DNA from: an uncultured Pelagibacteraceae bacterium
GTDB taxonomy: Bacteria > Pseudomonadota > Alphaproteobacteria > Pelagibacterales > Pelagibacteraceae
DNA length: 64,000 nucleotides
Assembly (NCBI GenBank): GCA_902548405.1
Contig: CACCRN010000002.1
Location: forward strand, 18,874-82,873
Reading direction: 5' to 3'
Each line of letters opens with the position of its first letter. Positions within the stretch are counted from its first letter, which is position 1. Made by a program: the position numbers and the translations under genes. Shown piece after piece: positions 30,043 to 40,043 of the stretch. A model generated the notes under the pieces. The model ran no database searches and was not told the DNA's origin. It saw only the letters and a program-made list of their open reading frames with translations.

Positions 30043-30602
30043 GAATTATTGGTGGTAATTTTAAAGGTAAAAAAATTCTTGAACCTAAAGATAAAGAAAC
30101 GAGACCTTTAAAAGATTTAACAAAAGAATCTATTTTTAATATTATTAATCATTCAAATAAATTTACTATAGACCTTGAAAAATCTTATGTTTTAGATTTA
30201 TTTTCTGGAACAGGATCTTTTGGTTTAGAATGTTTATCAAGAAAAGCAAAGAAGGTATGTTTTGTAGAAAATTACAAAGGAATATTACCAATATTAAAAA
30301 AAAATTTATCAAATTTAAAAATGGTCAAAAATTATTCAATTATTGAGAAAAATATTTTAGTTAATATTGATTTTTTAGAAAAAAAAGAAAAGTTTGATAT
30401 TATTTTTTTAGATCCTCCATACAAAAAAAGAGAAATTAATACTATTTTAAATAATCTTTCTAAATTCAAAATTCTCAAATCAAATGGGATAATAATTATT
30501 CATAGGCATAAAAAAGAAAGAGATAAATTTCCAGATAATTTTAAGATTATTGAAGAAAAAAAATATGGAATTTCAAAAATAATATTTGGAAAATTTGTTT
30601 AA
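30039..30602 (+). CDS. rsmD: 16S rRNA (guanine966-N2)-methyltransferase
   Basis: RsmD methylates G966 of 16S rRNA. The 187-residue protein starts MRIIGGNFKGKKI, the typical family N-terminus, then has the SAM loop VLDLFSGTGSFGLE and the catalytic DPPY at residues 125-128. It overlaps purD by 4 bases and shares a 4-base stop overlap with the convergent pgi gene. Confidence 0.95.
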   Translation: MRIIGGNFKGKKILEPKDKETRPLKDLTKESIFNIINHSNKFTIDLEKSYVLDLFSGTGSFGLECLSRKAKKVCFVENYKGILPILKKNLSNLKMVKNYSIIEKNILVNIDFLEKKEKFDIIFLDPPYKKREINTILNNLSKFKILKSNGIIIIHRHKKERDKFPDNFKIIEEKKYGISKIIFGKFV

Positions 30603-31753
30603 CCTAAAATTTTCTTTGTTTCAGTTTTAATTAATTCTACAGCTGGTTGATCAAAAGGGTTGATTTTAAGAGCTCTTCCCAACAATATTGTTTCTAAAAT
30701 AAAGAAAGTAAAAAGTTCTCCTAGAGTTTTTTCATCTCTTTTCAAAATTTCAAAACTCCTAAAAGGTATTTTCTTATTTTTAAAAACATTCTCTGTAGCT
30801 TTTTTTTGAGCATAAACAATATGATCAATATCTTTATTTTTTAAATAACTTTGGATTTGTAAAATTTGACTATTATTTATTTTTAGAGAATTTTTTTCTT
30901 TAACATAAAAAAATGTAAAAAAATTATTTTTAAAACCATCTAAATATAATTGCATGACACTATGATTGTCTTTCGGCATATTTGAAACTATAGGAAGAAT
31001 TCCAACACCTTTTTTACCTAAACTTTCAGCAACTAATTGTTGGTACCAATTAAATAAATTCGTAGATTTTTCATCATAATTTATAATGACTGAGTTAAAT
31101 TTTTTTCTCTTTGCAAAATATAAAATTTGATCGACATTACTTATTAAAGAATTTAAATAATTTTTATTTTTAACTAAACTGTTCAATTGTTTAAATTTAG
31201 AAGAGTCTAGTCCCATCAACTCTGCTGGTAGCATTCCTACTTCTGATAAAACAGAATATCTGCCCCCTATGAAATTATTATGATGAATTATTTCTGATTT
31301 AAATTTTTCAGCTAAAATATGAAGATAGTTTTTTTTATTTTCTGTAATGAATATATTTTTATTTTTATTTTGAACAAAAATATTTGTATTTACAATTGTT
31401 TCTGTTGTATTTCCAGATTTAGAGATTATTAAATTTAAACATCTTTTATTTTGATTTTTTTTTATATGTGGTTGAAGATTGTCTAAAAATTCAAATTTTT
31501 TCTTTATTTTATGTTCTAAAAAATCATATATCGCATGGGCTCCTAATGAAGACCCCCCCATACCTATAACTCTATAATGAATAAAGTTTTTAAATTTCGA
31601 TATTTTGCTTTTATTAAAATTATTTTTATATTCTTTTCTTAAAGATTTAATAACGAAATTTTCCGCGTTAAGAAGATTTGTTAATTTTATTTTTAAGTTT
31701 TTCTTTAACTTTTTTTTTTTAAATAGTTTTAATTTTATGTTTTGTGTGAGCAT
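30599..31753 (-). CDS. pgi: Glucose-6-phosphate isomerase, short form
   Basis: It interconverts glucose-6-phosphate and fructose-6-phosphate. The 384-residue protein has GMGGSSLGAHAIYDFL (first SIS-domain phosphate loop), ISKSGNTTET (sugar phosphate loop), GGRYSVLSEVGMLP with the catalytic Arg/Glu region, and DNHSVMQLYLDG. It is much shorter than the usual 540-550 residues, so peripheral segments of the classical enzyme are absent, but the active-site motifs are intact. It overlaps the upstream lipoprotein gene by one base. Confidence 0.9.
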   Translation of the reverse strand: MLTQNIKLKLFKKKKLKKNLKIKLTNLLNAENFVIKSLRKEYKNNFNKSKISKFKNFIHYRVIGMGGSSLGAHAIYDFLEHKIKKKFEFLDNLQPHIKKNQNKRCLNLIISKSGNTTETIVNTNIFVQNKNKNIFITENKKNYLHILAEKFKSEIIHHNNFIGGRYSVLSEVGMLPAELMGLDSSKFKQLNSLVKNKNYLNSLISNVDQILYFAKRKKFNSVIINYDEKSTNLFNWYQQLVAESLGKKGVGILPIVSNMPKDNHSVMQLYLDGFKNNFFTFFYVKEKNSLKINNSQILQIQSYLKNKDIDHIVYAQKKATENVFKNKKIPFRSFEILKRDEKTLGELFTFFILETILLGRALKINPFDQPAVELIKTETKKILG

Positions 31754-32064
31754 TAATTATTTTTAATTTTGCCCAAAATAGTTTCCTCTAGATTACCACC
31801 GGATGTTTCTTGTTCAACATCTACATTATTATCTTTGATAAGATTTTTTATATTATTTTCTTTTTGTTGATCATTATCTATATTTTGATCAGGAATAGGT
31901 AATTCGTTAAATTCTGGTGGCATCACTAAAGGAGATTTTTTTTCTACTAAAAATTCATCACTGCTATTTTTTTTAGGGTTTTGAAATCCTTCTTTAATTG
32001 TACTACATCCTGAAAGAATAATTAAAGCTGTACCTATAATAAATAATAAGTTAAATTTTTTCAT
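31753..32064 (-). CDS. Small lipoprotein, BamF/DUF3035-like
   Basis: I chose the ATG at 32064 (103 residues), which begins a clear lipoprotein signal: MKKFN, hydrophobic core, and lipobox LSGC with C20. The mature protein is short and polar and includes SPLVMPPEFNELPIP, resembling the DUF3035 family (proposed BamF subunit of the outer-membrane assembly machine in alphaproteobacteria). It overlaps lspA by 14 bases, so a lipoprotein is co-translated with the peptidase that processes lipoproteins. Confidence 0.72.
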   Translation of the reverse strand: MKKFNLLFIIGTALIILSGCSTIKEGFQNPKKNSSDEFLVEKKSPLVMPPEFNELPIPDQNIDNDQQKENNIKNLIKDNNVDVEQETSGGNLEETILGKIKNN

Positions 32065-32557
32065 TATTTGTTGCTTCAGGTTTGTTAATAACTTCAATTA
32101 AAATCAATAAAATTATACCTATAGTTATAAATATATCTGATACATTAAAAATAAACCAATGAAAATTACCTACATGAAAATCAATAAAGTCGGGAACTGC
32201 TTTATAAATTAGCCTATCAAAAAAGTTTCCTAAAGCACCACCTAGTACTAATAATAGCGAATATTTTCTTAGAGGATCACTTTTCCTTATCATAAAAATA
32301 ATAAAAATAATTACTATAAATATTAAAAAAGTTAGAAAATTATACAAATAATCTTCATTAAATGAAAATAGTCCAAATGCTATTCCTTCGTTCCAAATTA
32401 GATGAATGTTCAAAAATTTTGATGAGTATATTTCAGAATTAAAATTAAGTTTATCCTGATGAATTACAAATAGTTTTGATATTCTGTCTAAAAAAAAAAT
32501 AATTAAAATTAAGATCGTTTCTAAATAATAATTTTTAAATATTTTATTTAAAGTCAT
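32051..32557 (-). CDS. lspA: Lipoprotein signal peptidase (signal peptidase II)
   Basis: LspA is the aspartyl peptidase that cleaves prolipoprotein signal peptides. The ATG at 32557 overlaps the ileS stop (TAATG), giving 168 residues; the longer TTG start at 32575 lies inside ileS. There are four membrane helices with the catalytic motifs GGALGNFFDRL and FNVSDIFITIG (both Asp present). The order ileS-lspA is conserved in many bacteria. Confidence 0.95.
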   Translation of the reverse strand: MTLNKIFKNYYLETILILIIFFLDRISKLFVIHQDKLNFNSEIYSSKFLNIHLIWNEGIAFGLFSFNEDYLYNFLTFLIFIVIIFIIFMIRKSDPLRKYSLLLVLGGALGNFFDRLIYKAVPDFIDFHVGNFHWFIFNVSDIFITIGIILLILIEVINKPEATNNEKI

Positions 32558-35286
32558 TAAGAATTTTGAGGACAATTAGATCTAGCACATCCTTTTTCGT
32601 TTATTTTCCAACACATCGAGCATTTTGTCCCTTTTGCTTTTTCTGTGAGAACATTTGTGTCAATGTTATTTTCATAGATAACTTCGGCTTTAGAAGTAAT
32701 ACAAAGCTCCGAAAAATCTATATCCTTTGTAATATTTTTTAGATTTTGATCTAAATAAATTTTAATTTCAGCTTCTAAACTTGATCCTATTTCTTTGGCT
32801 GCTCTTTTTTCTTCTATACTTACATTGCATAAATTTCTGATTTTAATTAACTCAATCCACTTCTGATTTAATTTTTCATTATGAAAGTTTTTTGGAAAAT
32901 TTATAAAGTTTTCTAAATGAATACTTTTCTGGTTTTTAAATAATAATTGATAAATTTCTTCAGTTGTAAAAGACAATATTGGAGCAAACCATCTAAGCAG
33001 AGAGTTCAAAATTATATTCAACAATAAAATAGTTGATTTTCGCTTAGTGTTATCTAAAGAGTCACAGTATAAAGTGTCTTTTCTTATATCAAAATAAAAA
33101 GCTGATAAATCTACAGTACAAAAATTTAATAATTCTTTATACAAATTATGAAAATCATAATTCTCAAAATATTTTTTGAAATTGTTGTTTAAAGAATACA
33201 ATTTGTTTAGCATGTACTGCTCTAAATCAGGTAATTTATTTAAATCTATTTTTTCAAGATCAATCATTTCAAAATTATCATTAAGATTTCCTAATAAATA
33301 TCTAAATGTATTTCGAATCTTCCTATAAGAGTCTGCATGTTGATCTAAGATTGAATAATCTATTCTTAAATCTTCTGAATAATTAGATGAGGCTACCCAA
33401 ATTCTTAAAATATCTGCTCCATATTTTTTTAAAATATCTTCTGGAGCAATCACATTTCCTAATGATTTAGACATTTTTAAACCTTTTCCATCTACTACAA
33501 AACCGTGGGATAAAATGGAGTCAAAAGGAGCTCTACCTCTAGTTCCACATGATTCTAATAGTGATGAATGAAACCAACCTCTATGCTGGTCTGATCCTTC
33601 TAAATACATTGATGCTGGCCATTTAAGGTCATTTCTTTTCTCTAATACAAATGAATGCGTTGAGCCACTATCAAACCAAACCTCAACAATATCACTTAAT
33701 TTATCATAATCTTGGGCTTTATATTTATCGCCTAAAAATCTTTGCGGATCGTCTGAAAACCAACAGTCAGATCCCTCTTTTTCATAAATTGATGCAATAT
33801 TTTCATTAACTTCATCATCAACTAAAATTTCTTTAGTTTTTTTATTAACAAAAATAGGTAAAGGCACGCCCCATACTCTTTGTCTGGAAACACACCAATC
33901 AGGCCTGGTTTCGATCATAGATTTTAATCTTTCTTTTCCCTTGCTTGGATAAAATGTTGTATCATCAATGGCCTTTAGGGCTTTATCTCTTAATTTGTGA
34001 CTTTCCATAGAAATAAACCACTGAGGTGTTGCTCTATGAACCAACGGTGCTTTTGATCTCCAAGAATGAGGATAAGAATGAACTAGTTCACCATTTGAAA
34101 GTAAATTTTTTTGCTCTTTAAGTTTTTCAATTACTATTGGGTTAGCTTTAAAAATATGAATCCCTTCAAATAATTTTACATTATTTGTATATTTCCCATC
34201 ACCATCAACTGTCTCTATTGCTTTAATTCCATTATTCAAACATAAATTAAAATCATCTGGTCCATGACTTGGCGCACAATGAACTATTCCTGTACCCTGC
34301 TCTGTCGTCACAAATCTTGCTTCTAACATTGGGATTTGAGTTTCATAACCTAAATTTAAAAAGGGATGGTTACAAATAGTATCTTTAAACTCTATTCCCT
34401 TAAAATTTTTAATCTCTTTATAATTTTTAATTCCACATTCTTTTATTACTGACTCAAGTAAAGCTTGTGCAACAACTATTTTTCTGTTTTGAAAATCTCC
34501 CTCATCATCAACTTGCAACAAAACATAATCTAATGCTTCATTATAAGCTAATGCTTTATTAGCAGGAATTGTCCATGGTGTAGTTGTCCAAATTATAATT
34601 TCACTTTTTTCTAATTCTTTAATTTTAGAAGATCTAACTGAAAACGATGTATATATAGTATCTGACTTATGATCTTGGTATTCTACTTCTGCATCAGCAA
34701 GAGCAGTTTTTTCAACAGTTGACCATAAAACTGGTTTGTAACCTCGATATAAACTTCCTTCTTTAAGAAATTTTCCTAGCTCTCTTACTATTTGAGCCTC
34801 TGCATCAAAACTCATTGTAGAATAATAATTTTCCCAATCACCAACTACACCCAATCTTTTAAATTGACCTTTGTGAATTTCGATCCATTTTTCAGCAAAA
34901 GATCTACATTCTTTTCTAAACTCAACTATAGGGACATCATTTTTATTTTTCTTATTTTTTTTATATTCTTCTTCTATTTTCCATTCGATCGGCAAACCAT
35001 GACAATCCCATCCAGGTACATAAATTGAGTCTTTACCATCCATTTGATGAAATTTTACAATTATGTCTTTTAAAATTTTATTTAATGCTGTTCCCATATG
35101 AATATTGCCGTTTGCATATGGGGGACCATCATGTAATACAAATTTTTCTCTACCTTTGCTCGACTTTCTTAATTCATCATAAAGGTTTATTTTTTGCCAA
35201 TAATTTAAAATTTCTGGTTCTCTAGTTGGCAAGTTCGCCTTCATTGAGAAAGCTGTTTTAGGTAGATTTATATCAGATTTGCTCAT
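32557..35286 (-). CDS. ileS: Isoleucyl-tRNA synthetase
   Basis: This class I synthetase has 909 residues. The HIGH-type motif is GNIHMGTALNK, and the KMSKS motif is at residues 604-608 (GLKMSKSLGN). The editing domain includes TTTPWTIPANKALAY and GTGIVHCAPSHGPDD. The C-terminal zinc finger is CSMCWKINEKGC with ARSNCPQ. This is the usual bacterial (type 1) layout. It overlaps ribF upstream by 4 bases and lspA downstream by 3 bases. Confidence 0.98.
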   Translation of the reverse strand: MSKSDINLPKTAFSMKANLPTREPEILNYWQKINLYDELRKSSKGREKFVLHDGPPYANGNIHMGTALNKILKDIIVKFHQMDGKDSIYVPGWDCHGLPIEWKIEEEYKKNKKNKNDVPIVEFRKECRSFAEKWIEIHKGQFKRLGVVGDWENYYSTMSFDAEAQIVRELGKFLKEGSLYRGYKPVLWSTVEKTALADAEVEYQDHKSDTIYTSFSVRSSKIKELEKSEIIIWTTTPWTIPANKALAYNEALDYVLLQVDDEGDFQNRKIVVAQALLESVIKECGIKNYKEIKNFKGIEFKDTICNHPFLNLGYETQIPMLEARFVTTEQGTGIVHCAPSHGPDDFNLCLNNGIKAIETVDGDGKYTNNVKLFEGIHIFKANPIVIEKLKEQKNLLSNGELVHSYPHSWRSKAPLVHRATPQWFISMESHKLRDKALKAIDDTTFYPSKGKERLKSMIETRPDWCVSRQRVWGVPLPIFVNKKTKEILVDDEVNENIASIYEKEGSDCWFSDDPQRFLGDKYKAQDYDKLSDIVEVWFDSGSTHSFVLEKRNDLKWPASMYLEGSDQHRGWFHSSLLESCGTRGRAPFDSILSHGFVVDGKGLKMSKSLGNVIAPEDILKKYGADILRIWVASSNYSEDLRIDYSILDQHADSYRKIRNTFRYLLGNLNDNFEMIDLEKIDLNKLPDLEQYMLNKLYSLNNNFKKYFENYDFHNLYKELLNFCTVDLSAFYFDIRKDTLYCDSLDNTKRKSTILLLNIILNSLLRWFAPILSFTTEEIYQLLFKNQKSIHLENFINFPKNFHNEKLNQKWIELIKIRNLCNVSIEEKRAAKEIGSSLEAEIKIYLDQNLKNITKDIDFSELCITSKAEVIYENNIDTNVLTEKAKGTKCSMCWKINEKGCARSNCPQNS

Positions 35287-36206
35287 TTAGTTTTTTTTGC
35301 AATATTTAAATCAGATTTAATTTGTTTTCTGAGTTGATCAACATTCTTAAATTTTTTTTCTTTTCTAATAAACTTTAAAAACTGCACTGATAAAAGCTTA
35401 TTATAAAGATTTCCAGAAAAATTAAACAAATGAACCTCAAGTAAGATTTTTTTTTGATTAAATGTGGGTCTATAGCCAAGATTTGCTATACCGCTCAATT
35501 TTTTTTGATTTTTTTTCCTTAGCACTCTTACTGCATAAACACCTGGCTGTGCTAAGACATAATCCTTAATATCTATATTGCATGTTGGAAAACCAATTTT
35601 TTTTCCAACTTGTCTTCCCTTTTGAACTATTCCATCAATTGTCCACTCTCTTCCTAAAAATTTATTGGCTCTATTTAAATTACCTTTTTCCAGCAAGTTT
35701 CTTATTATCGTTGAAGATACTATTTTTTTACTTTTTAAAAGAGGTTTTGGTTTAATAACTTTATAATTATAATTTTTTTCATTTTGTATAAGCAATTTAA
35801 CATCACCTTCTCTTTTATTTCCAAATCTAAAATTATTACTTACAAATATAAACTTACACTTGAGTTTTTTATATAAAATTTCTTTTATGAATTTAATTGA
35901 TTTTATTTTAGAAAAATTTTTATCAAATTTTTTTGTAATTATAAAATCTACTTTTAATTCTTTAAGTAATTCTAATTTTTGATTTACAGACGAAATTTTA
36001 AAATTCTTCAAAGAATTGTTAAAATACATCTTGGGCATTGGATTAAAATTAATCACACCAATTTTTGAATTATATTTTTTTTTATATGATAGAGCTAATT
36101 TAAATAATTTTTGATGTCCTAAATGAAGACCATCAAAATTTCCAATTAATATAATTGAATTTTTATGGTGATTATTAATATTGAAATTTTTATATAATTT
36201 TACCAT
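35283..36206 (-). CDS. ribF: Bifunctional riboflavin kinase/FAD synthetase
   Basis: RibF makes FMN and FAD from riboflavin. The 307-residue protein has the N-terminal nucleotidyltransferase motif GNFDGLHLGHQKLF and a C-terminal riboflavin kinase domain with GKKIGFPTCNIDI, PGVYAV and a final LRKQIKSD. The upstream HAD gene overlaps it by 7 bases. ribF-ileS-lspA is a conserved bacterial gene order. Confidence 0.95.
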   Translation of the reverse strand: MVKLYKNFNINNHHKNSIILIGNFDGLHLGHQKLFKLALSYKKKYNSKIGVINFNPMPKMYFNNSLKNFKISSVNQKLELLKELKVDFIITKKFDKNFSKIKSIKFIKEILYKKLKCKFIFVSNNFRFGNKREGDVKLLIQNEKNYNYKVIKPKPLLKSKKIVSSTIIRNLLEKGNLNRANKFLGREWTIDGIVQKGRQVGKKIGFPTCNIDIKDYVLAQPGVYAVRVLRKKNQKKLSGIANLGYRPTFNQKKILLEVHLFNFSGNLYNKLLSVQFLKFIRKEKKFKNVDQLRKQIKSDLNIAKKTK

Positions 36207-37018
36207 TTTAATTCTGTTTGAGTAAAATTAACGATAGCTTCATACTCTTTTGAAACTTCAGTAACTCCTTTGTTCTGTATTTCTTCTTTATGAATTCCAT
36301 TACAAACCAACAAGGAATGGTAATTTAATAAGTTAGCACCCTTTATATCTGTATTTAAATTATCACCAATTGCTAAAACTTTCTTACCAACATTGTCTAT
36401 AGACTGATTGTAAACTTCCGCATGAGGTTTACCAAAATAAATTACTTCTCCACCCATTTTTTCAAAAACCATAGCAACTGAACCTGCACATAATTCTCTA
36501 ATATTTCCTCTATCAACAATTAAATCAGGGTTGGTACAAATCATTTTTTTTGTTGTGTGTTTTTCAAGTAAGTTTTTGTAATAACTTAAATCATCTTCAT
36601 GGTCGTCGAACAAACCTGTGCAAAGTAAATATTCACTTTCATTTAGTTCGGTAGATTTATTATTTTTAAATTCATTGAATAAATCAAAATCTCTTGGAGG
36701 ACCTATGTGAAAAAAATTCTCAGATTTAAAAGAGGTTTTTAAAAAATTTAAAGCTGCCTCGCCCGAAGTATAAACATGCTTTGTCAAATCTTCACTCATG
36801 CCCATTTTTTCTAAAAAATTATTTACTGTATTATTTGGTCTTGGAGCATTGGTTAAAAGAACAAAACTTTTATTTTTTTTCTTTAGTTCATTTAGAGTTG
36901 ATATTGCTGAGTTATGTAATTTGATACCATTGTGAATGACCCCCCATAAATCTATGTAAAAAAGGTCATAATTATCAGCAATTGACTGAAGGCCATCTAA
37001 GTCTAAATTTTTAGTCAT
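36200..37018 (-). CDS. HAD-superfamily class IIA phosphatase (TIGR01459-like)
   Basis: This 272-residue HAD hydrolase is related to NagD/p-nitrophenyl phosphatases. The nucleophile D23 is in FYIDLWGVIHNG, motif II is LLTNAPRP, and motif III/IV includes GKPHAEVYNQSI and AIGDNLNTDIKGAN. Its exact substrate is unknown. It is the first gene of the minus-strand run to pgi and is divergent from groES with a 130-base gap. Confidence 0.88.
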   Translation of the reverse strand: MTKNLDLDGLQSIADNYDLFYIDLWGVIHNGIKLHNSAISTLNELKKKNKSFVLLTNAPRPNNTVNNFLEKMGMSEDLTKHVYTSGEAALNFLKTSFKSENFFHIGPPRDFDLFNEFKNNKSTELNESEYLLCTGLFDDHEDDLSYYKNLLEKHTTKKMICTNPDLIVDRGNIRELCAGSVAMVFEKMGGEVIYFGKPHAEVYNQSIDNVGKKVLAIGDNLNTDIKGANLLNYHSLLVCNGIHKEEIQNKGVTEVSKEYEAIVNFTQTELKW

Positions 37019-37084
37019 TATTTTACCTATAAACCATAATATTTAGATTTTCCTAGCATAATTACTCTGAAAAGATTCTCTTAT

Positions 37085-37112
37085 CTTGAAATAGTCTATG
37101 AAATATCTATAT
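37085..37112 (+). promoter_or_regulatory. RpoH-like heat-shock promoter of groESL
   Basis: CTTGAA (37085-37090) and CTATAT (37107-37112) are separated by 16 bases, resembling the alphaproteobacterial sigma-32 promoter pattern. It lies about 36-64 bases before the groES start. Much the same pair with the same 16-base spacing occurs before hsp20 (55513-55540). Transcription is not shown here; this is a pattern-based call. Confidence 0.5.
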
Positions 37113-37148
37113 GAGGCTCATATTTATATAGAATTATAAAGGAGATTT

Positions 37149-37439
37149 ATGAAGTTTAAACCGTTACATGATAGAGTATTAATCGAAGTTTTAGACAGTA
37201 GTGAAAAAACCGCTGGTGGAATAATTATACCAGATACAGCTCAAGAAAAACCTCAAGAGGGAAAAGTTGTTGCTGTTGGTGGTGGAGCTAAAACAGAAGA
37301 TGGAAAAATAATTCCAATGGATGTTAAAGTTGGTGACAAAGTTTTGTTTGGCAAATGGTCAGGGACCGAAGTCAAAATAGATGGCAAAGAATATAGCATA
37401 ATGAAAGAGTCTGACATTATGGGTATTTCAAGTAAGTAA
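37149..37439 (+). CDS. groES: Co-chaperonin GroES
   Basis: GroES caps the GroEL folding chamber. The 96-residue protein starts [16 protein letters not shown] and contains the mobile loop region [18 protein letters not shown] and [16 protein letters not shown] good Shine-Dalgarno (AAAGGAG, 37138-37144) precedes it and an RpoH-like promoter lies upstream. groEL follows after 23 bases. Confidence 0.98.
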   Translation: MKFKPLHDRVLIEVLDSSEKTAGGIIIPDTAQEKPQEGKVVAVGGGAKTEDGKIIPMDVKVGDKVLFGKWSGTEVKIDGKEYSIMKESDIMGISSK

Positions 37440-37444
37440 TTTAA

Positions 37445-39127
<1,683 letters not shown>

Positions 39128-39179
39128 TACGTTTCCATTTAGAGAACACTCTAAATACATACACTAAACAAAATTAGAA

Positions 39180-39210
39180 CCCTCGAAACGAAAGTTTCGG
39201 GGGTTTTTTT
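39180..39210 (+). terminator. Rho-independent terminator of groESL
   Basis: A 10-bp stem (39180-39189 with 39194-39203, one G-U pair) closes a GAAA tetraloop at 39190-39193 and is followed by seven T at 39204-39210. This is the best terminator in the window and separates groEL from the tautomerase gene. Confidence 0.92.
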
Positions 39211-39246
39211 ATTGCTGTATAATTTGAAATTATATAAGAAGTAATT

Positions 39247-39633
39247 ATGCCTTTAGTAAGAATAGACCTAAACAAATCATATAATGCTGAAAACTCAAAA
39301 AAAATTGGTGAAATTATATATCGTGCTATGGAGCAAGAGATAAGTGTTCCAAAAGATGATAAGTTTCAAATTATAACAAAGCATGACGATACAGAGTTAA
39401 ATATTCCTGAAAGTTATCTTGGAATTAAATACACAAATAAAATTGTTATAATTCAAATAACTCTAAATAGTGGTAGATCAACAGAATTAAAACAAAAATT
39501 ATATAAAAGAATTGCTGAAGATCTAAACAAAGAACTAGATATTAGAAAAGAGGATGTTTTTATAAGTTTGGTTGAGGTTGCAAAAGAAAACTGGTCATTT
39601 GGAAACGGAGAAGCACAATACGCTCCTAAATAA
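39247..39633 (+). CDS. Tautomerase-superfamily protein
   Basis: This 128-residue protein has the N-terminal proline after the initiator methionine (M-P2-LVRIDL) that is the catalytic base of the 4-oxalocrotonate tautomerase/MIF superfamily. GRSTELKQKLYKRIAEDL and VFISLVEVAKENWSFGNGEAQY match the longer, fused-type members. Substrate unknown. It lies alone between the groEL terminator and a candidate small RNA. Confidence 0.85.
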   Translation: MPLVRIDLNKSYNAENSKKIGEIIYRAMEQEISVPKDDKFQIITKHDDTELNIPESYLGIKYTNKIVIIQITLNSGRSTELKQKLYKRIAEDLNKELDIRKEDVFISLVEVAKENWSFGNGEAQYAPK

Positions 39634-39695
39634 TATATTTAAAAATAAAAAATTTCTTCAATTTGCCAATTTACCTTTTTACTTGCTTTTAAATT

Positions 39696-39730
39696 ATTGA
39701 GTTTTCTCAATGAAGTTTTCAATGAAGTTT
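39696..39730 (+). repeat. Small inverted and direct repeats upstream of the candidate small RNA
   Basis: A 6-bp inverted repeat ATTGAG-TTTT-CTCAAT (39696-39711) runs into two exact copies of a 12-base unit TCAATGAAGTTT (39707-39718 and 39719-39730). This lies about 15-50 bases before a possible -10 element (TATTAT, 39745-39750). It could be an operator or simply low-complexity AT DNA. Confidence 0.45.
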
Positions 39731-39756
39731 TTTAAAAAGTAAGATATTATGCGAGG

Positions 39757-39826
39757 TATGAGAGAATGTAATCCCACTACTCTAAAACTAAAATTTAAAA
39801 GGCCATCACATGATGGCCTTTTTTTT
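39757..39826 (+). ncRNA. Candidate small RNA with intrinsic terminator
   Basis: A 209-base gap between the tautomerase gene and a small ORF has a possible -10 (TATTAT, 39745-39750), then about 45 bases without coding potential, including paired AGAG/CTCT segments around 39761-39782, then a strong terminator hairpin with eight T. The hairpin is 160 bases beyond the tautomerase stop, farther than expected for a simple terminator of that gene. The 5' end is a guess, and no known RNA family was recognised. It could instead be a 3' UTR. Confidence 0.35.
39797..39826 (+). terminator. Rho-independent terminator, GGCCATC stem
   Basis: GGCCATC (39801-39807) pairs with GATGGCC (39812-39818) around the loop ACAT and is followed by eight T (39819-39826); four A before the stem extend it. 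It ends either a small RNA or the tautomerase transcript. Confidence 0.88.
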
Positions 39827-39841
39827 ATGCAAATTTAAATT

Positions 39842-39958
39842 ATGTCAAAAAGATACAGCGGAAAGTCATTTAAGGATTCGAGTATAAAAAAGAAACCTAA
39901 ATTAAGTTTTAAAGAAAAAAGGAAACTTAAAAAAGATAAACAAAAAAAGCCTAATTAA
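39842..39958 (+). CDS. Small basic ORF (38 aa), unknown function
   Basis: ATG at 39842 opens a 38-codon frame to TAA 39956-39958. The product starts MSKRYSGKSF and is very basic, with about 15 lysines, a KEKRKLKKDKQKK tail and no hydrophobic segment. It could be a small nucleic-acid- or ribosome-binding protein, but I recognise no family. There is no Shine-Dalgarno, in line with many genes here. It begins 16 bases after a terminator and lies 85 bases before typA. It could be a chance ORF in A-rich DNA. Confidence 0.45.
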   Translation: MSKRYSGKSFKDSSIKKKPKLSFKEKRKLKKDKQKKPN

Positions 39959-40043
39959 TCACAAGTTATTTAAATTAATCAAGCCAGTCATGAGTTTTTT
40001 TAAGTTTTAATATCAAATTAAATATGTATAAGAGCCACAATTT

